Below, one piece after another: positions 1 through 10,826 of a stretch of DNA of 64,000 nucleotides. The stretch's first letter is position 1, and the number at the start of each line of letters is the position of its first letter. The notes below the pieces were generated by a model. It made no database searches. It saw only the letters and a program-made list of their open reading frames with translations, and was not told where the DNA came from. This stretch comes from CAISIP01 sp038326025 (GTDB lineage: Bacteria > Pseudomonadota > Gammaproteobacteria > Burkholderiales > Burkholderiaceae_C), in the NCBI GenBank assembly GCA_038326025.1, contig JBBQJP010000015.1:23727-87726 (forward strand). The letters are read 5' to 3'. The position numbers and the translations under genes were made by a program.

Positions 1-185
1 TGGTGGCCCGCGATGGCATCGCCGCGATCCGCACCGTGGCCAGCCCTTTGCGGCTGCAGGACAACCCACCGGTGCTGCGCCGGCCGCCTCCGGCACTGGG
101 CCAGCATACGGACGAAGTGCTGGCAGAGCTGGGGCTCGATGCCCGGCAGATCGCCGCGTTGCGAAGCGGCGGCATCGTCGGATGA
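1..185 (+). CDS. C-terminal end of a class III (CaiB/BaiF) CoA-transferase, partial
   Basis: Only the last ~60 codons lie in the window; the frame is open at the left edge and ends with TGA at 183-185. The pattern 'P-P-x-L-G-x-H-T-D-E-V-L-A-E-L-G' followed by 'I-A-A-L-R-x-x-G-I-V' is the usual C-terminus of family III CoA-transferases (CaiB/BaiF), which move CoA between acyl-CoA and a free acid. The substrate cannot be judged from this piece. The GTG at position 3 is an internal valine, not a start. A transporter gene follows 57 bp downstream on the same strand and may be co-transcribed. Confidence 0.8.
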   Translation, partial: VARDGIAAIRTVASPLRLQDNPPVLRRPPPALGQHTDEVLAELGLDARQIAALRSGGIVG

Positions 186-242
186 CGCTGCCGCGCCGGC
201 GGCATACTCGGCGCATGGTGCAACAAAATAACCATCGCTGAA

Positions 243-1454
243 GTGCGGACAGGCTCACAAGGCCATCTGATCCTGGGCCTGTCCATGGCCCAGTTGATCA
301 CCTGGGGCAGCGTGTTCTATACCTTCGCACTGCTGATCGGCCCGATCGAGCAGGCGCTGGGTGTGACGCGGGCGCAAAGTTCGCTCGCGTTCAGCCTGGC
401 TTTGCTGGCCGAAGGCCTTTGTGCCTACGCGGTCGGCCGCTGGATCGACCGCGGCCACGAGCGGCTGGTCATGACCGGCGGCTCGATGCTGGCCGGGTTG
501 TGCCTGCTGTTGCATGGTTTTGTCGACAGCCTGCCGGCCTTTTACCTGGTCTGGATCGGCCTGGGTGTGGCCATGTCGGCGACCTTGTATACGCCGGTCT
601 TCGCGGTCGTGACCCGGCGTTATCCGGACGATTTCCGGCGCGCCATCATCACCATGACGTTTCTGGGCGGCCTGGCCAGCACCGTGTTCATTCCGCTCAC
701 CGCCTGGATGATCTCCCACTGGGGCTGGCGTGGAGCGCTGTGGGCGCTCGCTGCGTTGCAGTTCCTGGTGTGTATGCCGATCCATGCGTGGCTGCTGCGC
801 GATGCGCCGCGCCGGCTGCTGCCGCCGACTGCCGATGCTGCGGCGCCGGTGGCGCTGGGGCGGCTGCTGGTCAGTGCGCCATTTCTGCTGGTGGGCACCT
901 TCATCGTATTGTTCATGGCGGTCACCGCGGCCTTGCCGGCCCATCTGGTGAGCCTGCTGCGCGAACGGGGCATGACCGAAACCTGGGCGATTGCCGTGCC
1001 GGCAACTATCGGCGTGATCCAGGTACTGGGTCGGCTGCTGTTGTACTTCTTCGAGTCCCGCTTTGACGTGCACCTGGCGAATCGGCTCATCCCCTGCCTG
1101 CTACCACTGGGACTGGCTGCGTTGCTGCTTGCACCGCTACTGGGCGACGGCTCCGCGGGGCTGGCGATGGTGTGCCTGTTTGTGCTGTTGTTTGGCGCCG
1201 GCAACGGCATGATCACCATCGTCAAGGGCACGGCGATTGCCCAGTATGTGAACCGCACCCATGTGGCCAGCCTCAACGGTGCGCTGGGTGTTCCGCTGGC
1301 ATTGGCCCGCGCTGCGGCGCCCATGATGCTGGGCCTGACCTGGCAGGCGCAGGTGGGTTACCGCTACGGGTTGTTGTTGCTGCTGGTCATGTGCGCGCTG
1401 GCGATCGCAGCCTTGTGGCTGGCGCAGCGCCGGGTGCTGGCGCCCGAGCCCTGA
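243..1454 (+). CDS. Major facilitator superfamily transporter
   Basis: Roughly 400 residues with about 12 hydrophobic segments, the size and layout of an MFS permease. An MFS-like loop (G-R-W-I-D-R-G) follows the second helix (residues ~65-72), and a more polar linker (~185-205) separates the two six-helix halves. The frame opens with GTG at 243; an ATG at 285 (M-A-Q-L-I-T-W-G) is an alternative start, and neither has a strong Shine-Dalgarno. The substrate is unknown. The position just after a CoA-transferase gene suggests uptake of an organic acid, but that is inference. Confidence 0.8.
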   Translation: MRTGSQGHLILGLSMAQLITWGSVFYTFALLIGPIEQALGVTRAQSSLAFSLALLAEGLCAYAVGRWIDRGHERLVMTGGSMLAGLCLLLHGFVDSLPAFYLVWIGLGVAMSATLYTPVFAVVTRRYPDDFRRAIITMTFLGGLASTVFIPLTAWMISHWGWRGALWALAALQFLVCMPIHAWLLRDAPRRLLPPTADAAAPVALGRLLVSAPFLLVGTFIVLFMAVTAALPAHLVSLLRERGMTETWAIAVPATIGVIQVLGRLLLYFFESRFDVHLANRLIPCLLPLGLAALLLAPLLGDGSAGLAMVCLFVLLFGAGNGMITIVKGTAIAQYVNRTHVASLNGALGVPLALARAAAPMMLGLTWQAQVGYRYGLLLLLVMCALAIAALWLAQRRVLAPEP

Positions 1455-1479
1455 ACGTCGGGCGGCGCAGTCCGGGTTA

Positions 1480-2298
1480 TCAGTAACGCTCGTTGTGATG
1501 GATCCTGGCCTGTGGCACGAAGGCAGGTGCCGGCGCATAGCTTCGACTTACAGGCACGGTGCTGTCGGCCGCTCGCATCTGCTGGCCTTCGACGAAAACG
1601 GCGCTGCCGATGGCCGGCGCGCTGGATTGCTCCACCGTGCGCAGGCTGCCGTCTTCCATGCGCACCTGCACCTGGTAGACGATGGTTTTCGAGGTGTTTC
1701 TCTCGATCGTATTGCCGGCCACAGCGCCAACCCCTTGGGCCTCACCCTTGCGTTCGACGGCCCTGACCGATTCGACGCGTCCACAAGTTGCGCAAACGGC
1801 GCGGGGCTGGGGCGAAATCGGGCGACTGGCCAGCAGTCCGCCCTCGCTCAAGACCATGGGTGCGTTCGATTGTGTACCGATCACCACGGCCGCAGGTACG
1901 GGCAACACCGTCGGGGCGCTGACGCTGGGCACCTTGGCGAGTGGGGTCAATGGCTGGGTCAGGGGCGTTGACGGGGATTGGTGCACGATCGCAGGCGGGG
2001 CGGGCTGCGCCGTCCGTGGCAACGCCGATGGCGCCGGTGTCGCCAACACGGTCTCGCCCTGTCCGACGGTGGTCACCGGAAGCGGAGTTCTTGACTCGGT
2101 CACGATCGACTCCTGCTGCGCGCTTGTTGTGGCCGGTTCCAGCGCCGCGAGTGCCATATGGCCGTCGAGCGGGCGGGTCATGATGTGCACCAGGCTGGCG
2201 CCCAGCGCGACAACCGCAATGCCGAGCACGGCGACGGCCGCCCACAGTTGCCGGGTGTTGACGCCGCCGGCAGGCGTCGGGTGTGTTGCTGTGTTCAT
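1480..2298 (-). CDS. Membrane-anchored protein with collapsed glycine-zipper domain
   Basis: 272 residues. One transmembrane segment (about 19-40) is followed by a long Pro/Ala/Thr-rich linker (about 50-165). The C-terminal domain has C-A-T-C-G-R-V-E-S-V-R-A-V-E-R-K-G-E near 169-186 and ends with Y-Q-V-Q-V-R-M-E-D-G-S-L-R-T-V. This is the frame of the outer-membrane 'glycine zipper 2TM' (SlyB/YmgG-like) family. Relatives carry a ~40-residue Gly/Ala zipper between the 'G-A-V-A-G' and 'x-N-x-I-E-(R/K)' elements; here G-V-G-A-V-A-G runs directly into N-T-I-E-R-N, so the zipper is missing. The function is unknown, probably envelope-associated. It is transcribed alone, towards the MFS gene. Confidence 0.65.
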   Translation of the reverse strand: MNTATHPTPAGGVNTRQLWAAVAVLGIAVVALGASLVHIMTRPLDGHMALAALEPATTSAQQESIVTESRTPLPVTTVGQGETVLATPAPSALPRTAQPAPPAIVHQSPSTPLTQPLTPLAKVPSVSAPTVLPVPAAVVIGTQSNAPMVLSEGGLLASRPISPQPRAVCATCGRVESVRAVERKGEAQGVGAVAGNTIERNTSKTIVYQVQVRMEDGSLRTVEQSSAPAIGSAVFVEGQQMRAADSTVPVSRSYAPAPAFVPQARIHHNERY

Positions 2299-2455
2299 CG
2301 GAATCTCCCCTCATGTCTGGCGCTGGTTGCGCCGTATGCCGCATCGGCAAGGGCCAAATGCGAAATACCACTGGAAGGTAACCAATCGATGTTGCGCTCT
2401 GTGTTCCGGTGTGTAACCGTGGGTAAACCACACCGGGCCCGCGGGCCAGGCCGGA

Positions 2456-2971
2456 TCAGGGGGGCGTCTTGGCCGCAAGCGTCCAACCCTTGCGCGGGTA
2501 GTGGCAGGTGTAGCCGTTGGGGTAACGCTCCAGGTAGTCCTGGTGGTCGGGTTCAGCCTCCCAGAACTCGCCGACGGGCGCGACCTCGGTCACTACCTTG
2601 TCGGGCCACAGACCACTGGCGTTGACATCGGCAATGGTGCGCAAGGCCTCTTGCTTCTGGTCGTCTGACACATGGTAGATGGCGGAGCGGTATGACAGGC
2701 CCGTGTCGTTGCCCTGGCGGTTTTTCGTGCTCGGGTCGTGGATCTGGAAAAAGAACTCCAGCAAGCGTCGATAGCTGATCACGGCCGGGTCGAACAGAAT
2801 CTCGATGGCTTCGGCATGGGTGCCGTGGTTGCGGTAGGTGGCGTTCGCCACATCGCCGCCGGTGTATCCGACCCGGGTGGACTTCACGCCAGGCATCTTG
2901 CGGATCAGATCCTGCATGCCCCAGAAGCAGCCGCCCGCCAGTACTGCGCGTTCCGTAATAGTTGTCGCCAT
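2456..2971 (-). CDS. msrA: Peptide-methionine (S)-S-oxide reductase MsrA
   Basis: 171 residues. The catalytic G-G-C-F-W-G motif sits at 13-18 (Cys15), with G-Y-x-G-G and the H-x-E-A-I-E-(V/I)-x-F-D-P signature following, as in the short cytosolic MsrA form. It reduces the S epimer of methionine sulfoxide in proteins and free methionine, using thioredoxin. It lies 4 bp downstream of msrB on the same strand, so the two stereospecific repair enzymes form one operon. Confidence 0.97.
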   Translation of the reverse strand: MATTITERAVLAGGCFWGMQDLIRKMPGVKSTRVGYTGGDVANATYRNHGTHAEAIEILFDPAVISYRRLLEFFFQIHDPSTKNRQGNDTGLSYRSAIYHVSDDQKQEALRTIADVNASGLWPDKVVTEVAPVGEFWEAEPDHQDYLERYPNGYTCHYPRKGWTLAAKTPP

Positions 2972-2975
2972 GATG

Positions 2976-3422
2976 TCAAACCTCCTCGACCTGGTTCAGA
3001 TACGCGCCATAACCCTGCGCGTCCATCTCGTCACGGCGCACAAAGCGCAGCGACGCCGAATTGATGCAATAACGCAGGCCACCCCGGTCGCGCGGTCCGT
3101 CCGCAAACACGTGGCCCAGATGGCTGTCGCCATGTTTGGAACGCACTTCGGTACGTACCATGCCCAGGGTCGCGTCGCGTATCTCCGTCACATGCGCCGG
3201 CACGATGGGTTTGGTGAAGCTCGGCCAACCACAGCCGGATTCGAACTTATCGGCGGATGCGAACAGTGGCTCGCCCGACACGATGTCGACATAAATGCCC
3301 GCTTCGTGGTTGTCCAGGTACTTGCCGCTGCCGGGGCGCTCGGTGCCGCTTTGTTGCGTCACGCGGTATTGTTCCGGCGTGAGCTTGGCAATGGCGTCGG
3401 CAGATTTGGTGTATTCGGTCAT
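2976..3422 (-). CDS. msrB: Peptide-methionine (R)-S-oxide reductase MsrB
   Basis: 148 residues with G-C-G-W-P-S-F (63-69) and the catalytic R-Y-C-I-N (Cys119). It reduces the R epimer of methionine sulfoxide and complements MsrA. Both zinc-binding CxxC pairs of the E. coli type are absent: the segment before P-L-F reads Y-V-D-I-V-S-G and the one before H-L-G-H-V-F reads E-V-R-S-K-H-G-D-S, with no cysteine. This is therefore the zinc-free MsrB subtype. It is the first gene of msrB-msrA, with an AGGAGGAAT-type ribosome site directly upstream of the ATG. Confidence 0.96.
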   Translation of the reverse strand: MTEYTKSADAIAKLTPEQYRVTQQSGTERPGSGKYLDNHEAGIYVDIVSGEPLFASADKFESGCGWPSFTKPIVPAHVTEIRDATLGMVRTEVRSKHGDSHLGHVFADGPRDRGGLRYCINSASLRFVRRDEMDAQGYGAYLNQVEEV

Positions 3423-3583
3423 GGTTTTAGATTCCTCCTGTGGGCTCGGGGTGCAGGTTCACGGCGGGCGCCATCAACCCGGGGGTGACCCCTGTTATTT
3501 CAACCCATTGTTGGTCGACTTGCCATTCCTGCCCTTACAGCAGGGTCAATCGGGCGATCGGGGGTGCCGTCCGCGCACCTGCG

Positions 3584-4900
3584 TCAGGGCGTAATTTGCA
3601 GGGTTTGCAGCAGATCCAGCGTCGGATAACCGTCGGCGGGCAAACCGGCGCTGCGCTGGTAGGCGCGAATGCCTGCGCGTGTGGCCGGCCCCATCTGGCC
3701 ATCGGGCGTGCCACTGTCGAAGCCGCGCCGGTTCAGCGCCGACTGCAAGTCCAGCAGCTGCGCGCGTGTCAGTGGTGCCAGGTCGCGTGGCCAGGATGCC
3801 AGCACGCCCGGGCCACCGGCAAGTTGCTGCGCCAGCAATCCGACAGCCAGCGCATAACTGGTGGAGTTGTTGTAGCGCAGGATGGTGCGAAAGTTGGCGC
3901 CCACCAGGAAGGCCGGTCCGCGCGCGCCGGCCGGCAACATGATGGTGGCATCCGGCATATCGGGCAGCGCCATGCCGTTCATGGACTGCACGCCTTCGCC
4001 AGCCCATTGGCTGCTGCTTTGGCGCACATTGGCATCGGCGCGCCCGACATCGAAGCCGCTCGGCAGGCGCACCTCCAGCCCCCAGGGCTGCGCGGCTTGC
4101 CAGCCCGAGCGCGCCAGAAAATTCGCGGTCGATGCCAGCACGTCGGCCATGCTGCCCCAGATGTCGCGCCGGCCGTCGGCGTCGGCGTCCACCGCATAGG
4201 CGAGAAAGTTGGACGGCAGGAACTGGGTCTGGCCCATGGCGCCGGCCCAGGAGCCAATCATCTGCTCCGGGCGGATGTCGCCGCTTTGCAAAATTCTCAA
4301 GGCCGCCAGCAATTCGGCGCGGGCCCATTTTTCGCGTCGGCCATCAAAACCCAGCGTCGCCAGCGCATCGATGGCGGACAGGTCGCCATAGTTGCTGCCG
4401 TAGTTGCTCTCCATGCCCCAGATCGCCACCAGAATGGGCGCGGGCACACCGTATGACGCGCTGGCCGCATCGGCCTGGACGCGCACCTGCTCGAGTTTCT
4501 GCTGCCCGCCAGCAATCCGCCCCGGCGACACCGCGCGGTCGAGGTAGTCCCAGACGCTGCGGGTGAACTCGGACTGGGACCTGTCATGCTCGACCACCTG
4601 GGGCAGGTAGGTCACGTTGGCAAAAGCGCTTTGCAAGGTGGCCTCGGTGATGCCGGCCGCACGCGCACTGATACGGAACTCGCGCACCCATGTGGCGAAG
4701 GGCGTGAGCGCCATGGCCGGCTCAATTGTGGCCAGTGACGTCGCCGTTGGGGCGGTGCTGGCCGCCACAACTGGCGCCGTGGTCACCGGCACCTCGGGCG
4801 GCGCCATCGGTTTCGTTGCGCAGCCGGTCACTGTCAAGGCCAGGACGATCGGTACCAGCATAGCGGGGCGGCGGGCGAAGAGAGGGGGAGACAAAGGCAT
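3584..4900 (-). CDS. Lytic murein transglycosylase lipoprotein (MltB family) with peptidoglycan-binding domain
   Basis: 438 residues. The N-terminal hydrophobic stretch ends in V-T-G-C (Cys27), a lipobox, so the protein is probably anchored to the outer membrane. A Pro/Ala/Thr-rich linker (28-65) leads to an SLT-2/MltB catalytic domain with W-G-M-E-S-N-Y-G, where Glu164 is the expected acid. G-A-M-G-Q-T-Q-F-L-P-S comes later in the domain. The last ~60 residues (about 375-438) form a PG_binding_1 domain (L-Q-x-A-L-x-R-x-G-F... D-G-x-x-G-P-x-T). It cleaves the glycan strand of murein to 1,6-anhydro products. An alternative start is Met14. Confidence 0.93.
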   Translation of the reverse strand: MPLSPPLFARRPAMLVPIVLALTVTGCATKPMAPPEVPVTTAPVVAASTAPTATSLATIEPAMALTPFATWVREFRISARAAGITEATLQSAFANVTYLPQVVEHDRSQSEFTRSVWDYLDRAVSPGRIAGGQQKLEQVRVQADAASASYGVPAPILVAIWGMESNYGSNYGDLSAIDALATLGFDGRREKWARAELLAALRILQSGDIRPEQMIGSWAGAMGQTQFLPSNFLAYAVDADADGRRDIWGSMADVLASTANFLARSGWQAAQPWGLEVRLPSGFDVGRADANVRQSSSQWAGEGVQSMNGMALPDMPDATIMLPAGARGPAFLVGANFRTILRYNNSTSYALAVGLLAQQLAGGPGVLASWPRDLAPLTRAQLLDLQSALNRRGFDSGTPDGQMGPATRAGIRAYQRSAGLPADGYPTLDLLQTLQITP

Positions 4901-5026
4901 GTTGCTATTGTCTCGCGTCGCGAAGGGTCACTATGGCCAGGGCGCTGCGGCGGCAGGCGCAACCTAGAATCCCCAACCGACGCCGAAATCGGGCCGCGCG
5001 CGATTGAACAACTCCCCCACACCACC

Positions 5027-5647
5027 ATGACCACACTCAAACTGACTTATTTTGATTTCCACGGGGGGCGCGCCGAGCCTGTGCGTCTGGCGCTGCATCT
5101 GGGGGGCGTCGCGTTCGACGACCACCGTTTTCCGTTTACGGATTTTCCCGCCGTGCGCCAAGCCGCACCACTGGGACAGGTGCCTGTGCTTGAGGTCGAT
5201 GGGGTGGCGGTGACACAGAGCGATGCGATGCTGCGTTATGCCGGAAAACATGCCGACCTGTATCCGACCGATGTTTACCAGGCCTTGTTGTGCGACGAGG
5301 TGATGGCGGCAGTGGAAGATGCCAGCAACAAGGTTGGCGATACGTTCGGTTTGAAGGGCGACGCTTTGAAGGAGGCCCGCCAGGGTTTGGTCGATGGGCC
5401 CTTGACCAAATACCTGGGCTGGCTGCAAGGCCAGTTGCAGGCGCATGGCGGCGTCTATTTCGCCGATGGCCGACTCACGATTGCCGATCTGAAGGTGTAC
5501 GTCTTCGTGAACAGCCTGAAATCCGGCAATCTGGACCATGTGCCGACGGATCTGGTGGAGCGCATTGCCCCGGAGCTGAACGCGCACGGGCAACGCATTG
5601 CCGAAACCCCGGGTGTGGCGCAATACTACGCACGCTTCAAAGCCTGA
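5027..5647 (+). CDS. Glutathione S-transferase, sigma/alpha-like class
   Basis: 206 residues. It starts K-L-T-Y-F-D-F-H-G-G-R-A-E-P-V-R, with the N-terminal Tyr and the R-(A/G)-E-x-x-R helix typical of sigma, mu and alpha GSTs. The glutathione-site P-V-L-E-V-D-G and Q-S-D-A-M-L-R-Y (thioredoxin-like half) are followed by an all-helical C-terminal half. This class is common in animals and less so in bacteria, where beta/theta-like GSTs dominate. It likely conjugates glutathione to electrophiles or isomerises them. It is divergent from the lytic transglycosylase and convergent with metH2. Confidence 0.88.
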   Translation: MTTLKLTYFDFHGGRAEPVRLALHLGGVAFDDHRFPFTDFPAVRQAAPLGQVPVLEVDGVAVTQSDAMLRYAGKHADLYPTDVYQALLCDEVMAAVEDASNKVGDTFGLKGDALKEARQGLVDGPLTKYLGWLQGQLQAHGGVYFADGRLTIADLKVYVFVNSLKSGNLDHVPTDLVERIAPELNAHGQRIAETPGVAQYYARFKA

Positions 5648-5681
5648 ACCTTCGCCAAGGCTGCTGCTTGCCGCGGGTGCG

Positions 5682-8450
<2,769 letters not shown>

Positions 8451-8507
8451 GGCTCGCCCTGTGTTTGCCGGCGCGCCCCAAGCGGGCCACGCCATGTGAA
8501 TCGGAGC

Positions 8508-8580
8508 GAGCGTCGTTGTTGCACCCAAGCCTGGCGGGGGCATCAGTTTTTGATGCGGACCGCTGCAACGCTCCTTGGGC
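8508..8580 (-). promoter_or_regulatory. SAH riboswitch upstream of metH2
   Basis: On the minus strand the RNA starts GCCCAAGGAGCGUUGCAGCG (8580-8561). P1 pairs CCCAAG (8579-8574) with CUUGGG (8529-8524). P2 uses GCGG/CCGC, extended by GCAUCA/UGAUGC around an A-rich loop. The pseudoknot pairs GAGCG with CGCUC at 8512-8508, preceded by the conserved AACGACGCUC-type block. The arrangement (GAGGAGCGYUGC ... CCAGGCU ... AACGRCGCUC) matches the SAH riboswitch class known from ahcY and metH leaders in Beta- and Gammaproteobacteria. These are ON switches when SAH accumulates. The aptamer ends 58 nt before the metH2 ATG. Confidence 0.88.
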
Positions 8581-8586
8581 CAGGGG

Positions 8587-8615
8587 ATTTTAGTCAGTCC
8601 TGGCGTTGTTCCGAA
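8587..8615 (-). promoter_or_regulatory. Putative sigma70 promoter of riboswitch-metH2
   Basis: On the minus strand TTCGGA (8615-8610) is followed after exactly 17 nt by TAAAAT (8592-8587). Transcription would begin about 7 nt later, near 8580, the first nucleotide of the SAH aptamer. The -35 is weak (matches in three positions) but the -10 and geometry are good. It gives metH2 a promoter independent of metH1. Confidence 0.6.
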
Positions 8616-8744
8616 TCAAGGGCATGTCGACGGGGTCTGGCCATCGCAGACGCGCATCCGGCGCGGCGCCTCCCCAAAATATCACCCATAGTATGGTCAA
8701 CTTTCGATTGGCATCGACCGTTCGCCATCCAGTGCGCTGCGGGC

Positions 8745-9794
8745 TCAAGCCGCATCGCGGTAAAACGCACCCCGCCCAAGGCCCCGCGCCGGCAGCGCAC
8801 CCACCGCGGCCCCGATCGCCCCGATATGCTCAGGCGTGGTGCCGCAGCATCCGCCGACAATGTTTACAAGTCCCTGGTCGGCAAATTCCTTGAGCAGCCG
8901 CGAGGTCACTTCGGGCGTCTCGTCAAAGCCGGTATCCGACATCGGGTTGGGCAGGCCCGCGTTCGGGTAGCAGCTGATGAAGGTGTCCGTCGCAACCCGG
9001 TTGAGTTCCTGGATATAGGGACGCATCAGCGCTGCGCCGAGCGCGCAGTTCAGACCGATGGCCAGCGGCTGGGCGTGGCGCACGCTGTACCAGAACGCAG
9101 TCACGGTCTGGCCGCTGAGAATACGACCCGACGCGTCGGTGACCGTGCCGCTGATGATCAGCGGCAGGCGTTCGCCGGTGGCCTCGAATACTTCGTCGAT
9201 CGCGAACAGGGCGGCCTTGGCGTTGAGCGTGTCGAAGATGGTCTCGACCATCAGCACGTCGCTGCCGCCTTCGATCAGGGCCTGGGCCTGCTCGAAATAG
9301 GCCACACGAAGCTGCTCGAAGCTTACGTTGCGTGCGCCCGGGTCATTGACATCCGGGCTGATGCTGGCGGTCTTGGGCGTGGGGCCAAGCGCGCCGACAA
9401 CGAAACGGGGCTTGTCCGGGGTGCTGTACTTGTCGCAGGCAGCGCGTGCGATGCGGGCGGATTCCAGGTTCATCTCGCGCGCCAGGTCGGCCATGTCGTA
9501 GTCGGCCTGGGCCACGGTCGTGGCGCCAAAGGTGTTGGTCTCGATCATGTCTGCGCCTGCGGCCAGGTACTTGCCATGAATATCGGCGATCACGTCCGGC
9601 CGGGTCAGGCTGAGCAACTCGTTGTTGCCCTTGACGTCCTTGTGGAAGTCCTTGAAGCGTTCGCCCCGGTATTGCGCCTCGCCGAGCTTGAGGCGCTGGA
9701 TCATCGTGCCCATGGCGCCATCGAGGATGGCAATGCGGCGGCTGAGGATGTCCGGCAGGGCCTGGCCCCGGGTATAGGTGATGGCATGTGTCAT
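8745..9794 (-). CDS. metH: Methionine synthase, homocysteine-binding subunit (split MetH, part 1)
   Basis: 349 residues, a free-standing homocysteine S-methyltransferase barrel. It has D-G-A-M-G-T near 25-30, G-L-N-C (Cys250) and G-G-C-C-G-T-T (Cys316/Cys317), the three zinc ligands that activate homocysteine. In E. coli this is the first domain of a single ~1,230-residue MetH; here it is its own gene, with the remaining domains 294 bp downstream. The start is ATG at 9794 (M-T-H-A-I-T-Y); the frame is open a further 18 codons upstream without family similarity. No riboswitch fits in the 61 bp before it, so this half is probably transcribed from upstream, perhaps with the hydrolase gene. Confidence 0.95.
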   Translation of the reverse strand: MTHAITYTRGQALPDILSRRIAILDGAMGTMIQRLKLGEAQYRGERFKDFHKDVKGNNELLSLTRPDVIADIHGKYLAAGADMIETNTFGATTVAQADYDMADLAREMNLESARIARAACDKYSTPDKPRFVVGALGPTPKTASISPDVNDPGARNVSFEQLRVAYFEQAQALIEGGSDVLMVETIFDTLNAKAALFAIDEVFEATGERLPLIISGTVTDASGRILSGQTVTAFWYSVRHAQPLAIGLNCALGAALMRPYIQELNRVATDTFISCYPNAGLPNPMSDTGFDETPEVTSRLLKEFADQGLVNIVGGCCGTTPEHIGAIGAAVGALPARGLGRGAFYRDAA

Positions 9795-9855
9795 GGTGGC
9801 GCCATTGTAGAAAGCCACCAATACACCCGTGGCCTGTGCGGCCGGCACTGACGCG

Positions 9856-10644
9856 TCAGGTGATGGCCAGGGCCTGCTTGAGCGTCGCGACGTAGTCAGC
9901 CGTGCGCACGATGTACGGATAGTGGCCGCCGCTGTTCAGACGCACATGGCGCGCGCCCGGATAACGACGCACGACATCGTCCTGCACAGCACGCGGCATC
10001 AAGGGATCGTCCTCGCAGTCGATGATGGTGATGCGCTCCGGGGCCACGTTCAGGCGCGGCACAGCGGGCGCAGCCTGAACGGACATGACGCGCGCTTTTA
10101 TCGCGCGGGCACTGAGCAAGCGGGTACCGCTGTTGATCAGGATGGCCTTGAGCCGGGCCGTAAGCGGATCGGTTTCGGGCCAGGATAGCACCGAGTTCAG
10201 CACCATGTCGCGGTGCGCACGCGGCGGCTGGACACGCAGCGCGTCCGCCGGCTGACGCGCGACGATGCGCCGGGTCAGTGCCGGGTCGCACAAGGTGTTG
10301 CCCAGGATCAGCCGGTCGACCCGCGCTGGATGGCGGGCAGCGAAATGCTGGGCCAGAAATCCGCCGAGCGAGGACCCCACGACGCTGGCGCGTGTGATGC
10401 CCAGCGTGTCCATCAGGGCGGCCAGCGAATCGGCCAGGCGGTGGATGTCGTCGATCAATGGATAGGTGACCGACACCAAGCGCACCTGCTCGCCCAGTGC
10501 CAACATGGCGTCGGAAAAAATCGCTGCGGTGCCCAACGTGCCGGGCAGCATCAACAGCACCGGGCCATTCTTCGCACCCCTGGTGTCGATCAGTTTCCAG
10601 TTCAGTCCGCCGACCCTCTGCGTGCGTTCTTGCGGCAGTTTCAT
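9856..10644 (-). CDS. Alpha/beta hydrolase
   Basis: 262 residues from ATG 10644 (an upstream in-frame start at 10677 adds 11 residues). Alpha/beta-hydrolase fold: L-P-G-T-L-G-T oxyanion loop, nucleophile elbow G-S-S-L-G-G, late acid in I-D-C-E-D-D-P-L-M, and catalytic His in G-G-H-Y-P-Y. The substrate is unknown; the sequence resembles the maspardin-like branch. It reads towards metH1 with a 61-bp gap and may be the first gene of that transcript. It is divergent from recQ. Confidence 0.8.
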   Translation of the reverse strand: MKLPQERTQRVGGLNWKLIDTRGAKNGPVLLMLPGTLGTAAIFSDAMLALGEQVRLVSVTYPLIDDIHRLADSLAALMDTLGITRASVVGSSLGGFLAQHFAARHPARVDRLILGNTLCDPALTRRIVARQPADALRVQPPRAHRDMVLNSVLSWPETDPLTARLKAILINSGTRLLSARAIKARVMSVQAAPAVPRLNVAPERITIIDCEDDPLMPRAVQDDVVRRYPGARHVRLNSGGHYPYIVRTADYVATLKQALAIT

Positions 10645-10826
10645 GGTGTGTGCTTTCAGGCGCTCAGGACGAGCCACGACATCGGCGCACTATAGCAAGG
10701 GGTAGACGGTCCGCATGGGGAGTTTCGGGGGACGGAACAGGCCCGCCGCCAGCGAGTGTTTCTGCACTCTTTTGGATCCCGACCTTTGCTGTCGCACGAT
10801 TGGACGACGAATCCACAGGCGTGGAT

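Noticed and set aside
8451..8543. N-terminal extension of metH2 (31 extra codons)
   Set aside because: It lies in the SAH riboswitch region, has no family similarity, and ATG 8450 has a suitable ribosome site.
9795..9855. Cobalamin or SAH riboswitch before metH1
   Set aside because: Only 61 bp are available and no conserved box is present.
10497..10826. 110-codon upstream extension of recQ
   Set aside because: It overlaps the divergent hydrolase gene and shows no RecQ similarity; it is open because of high GC.
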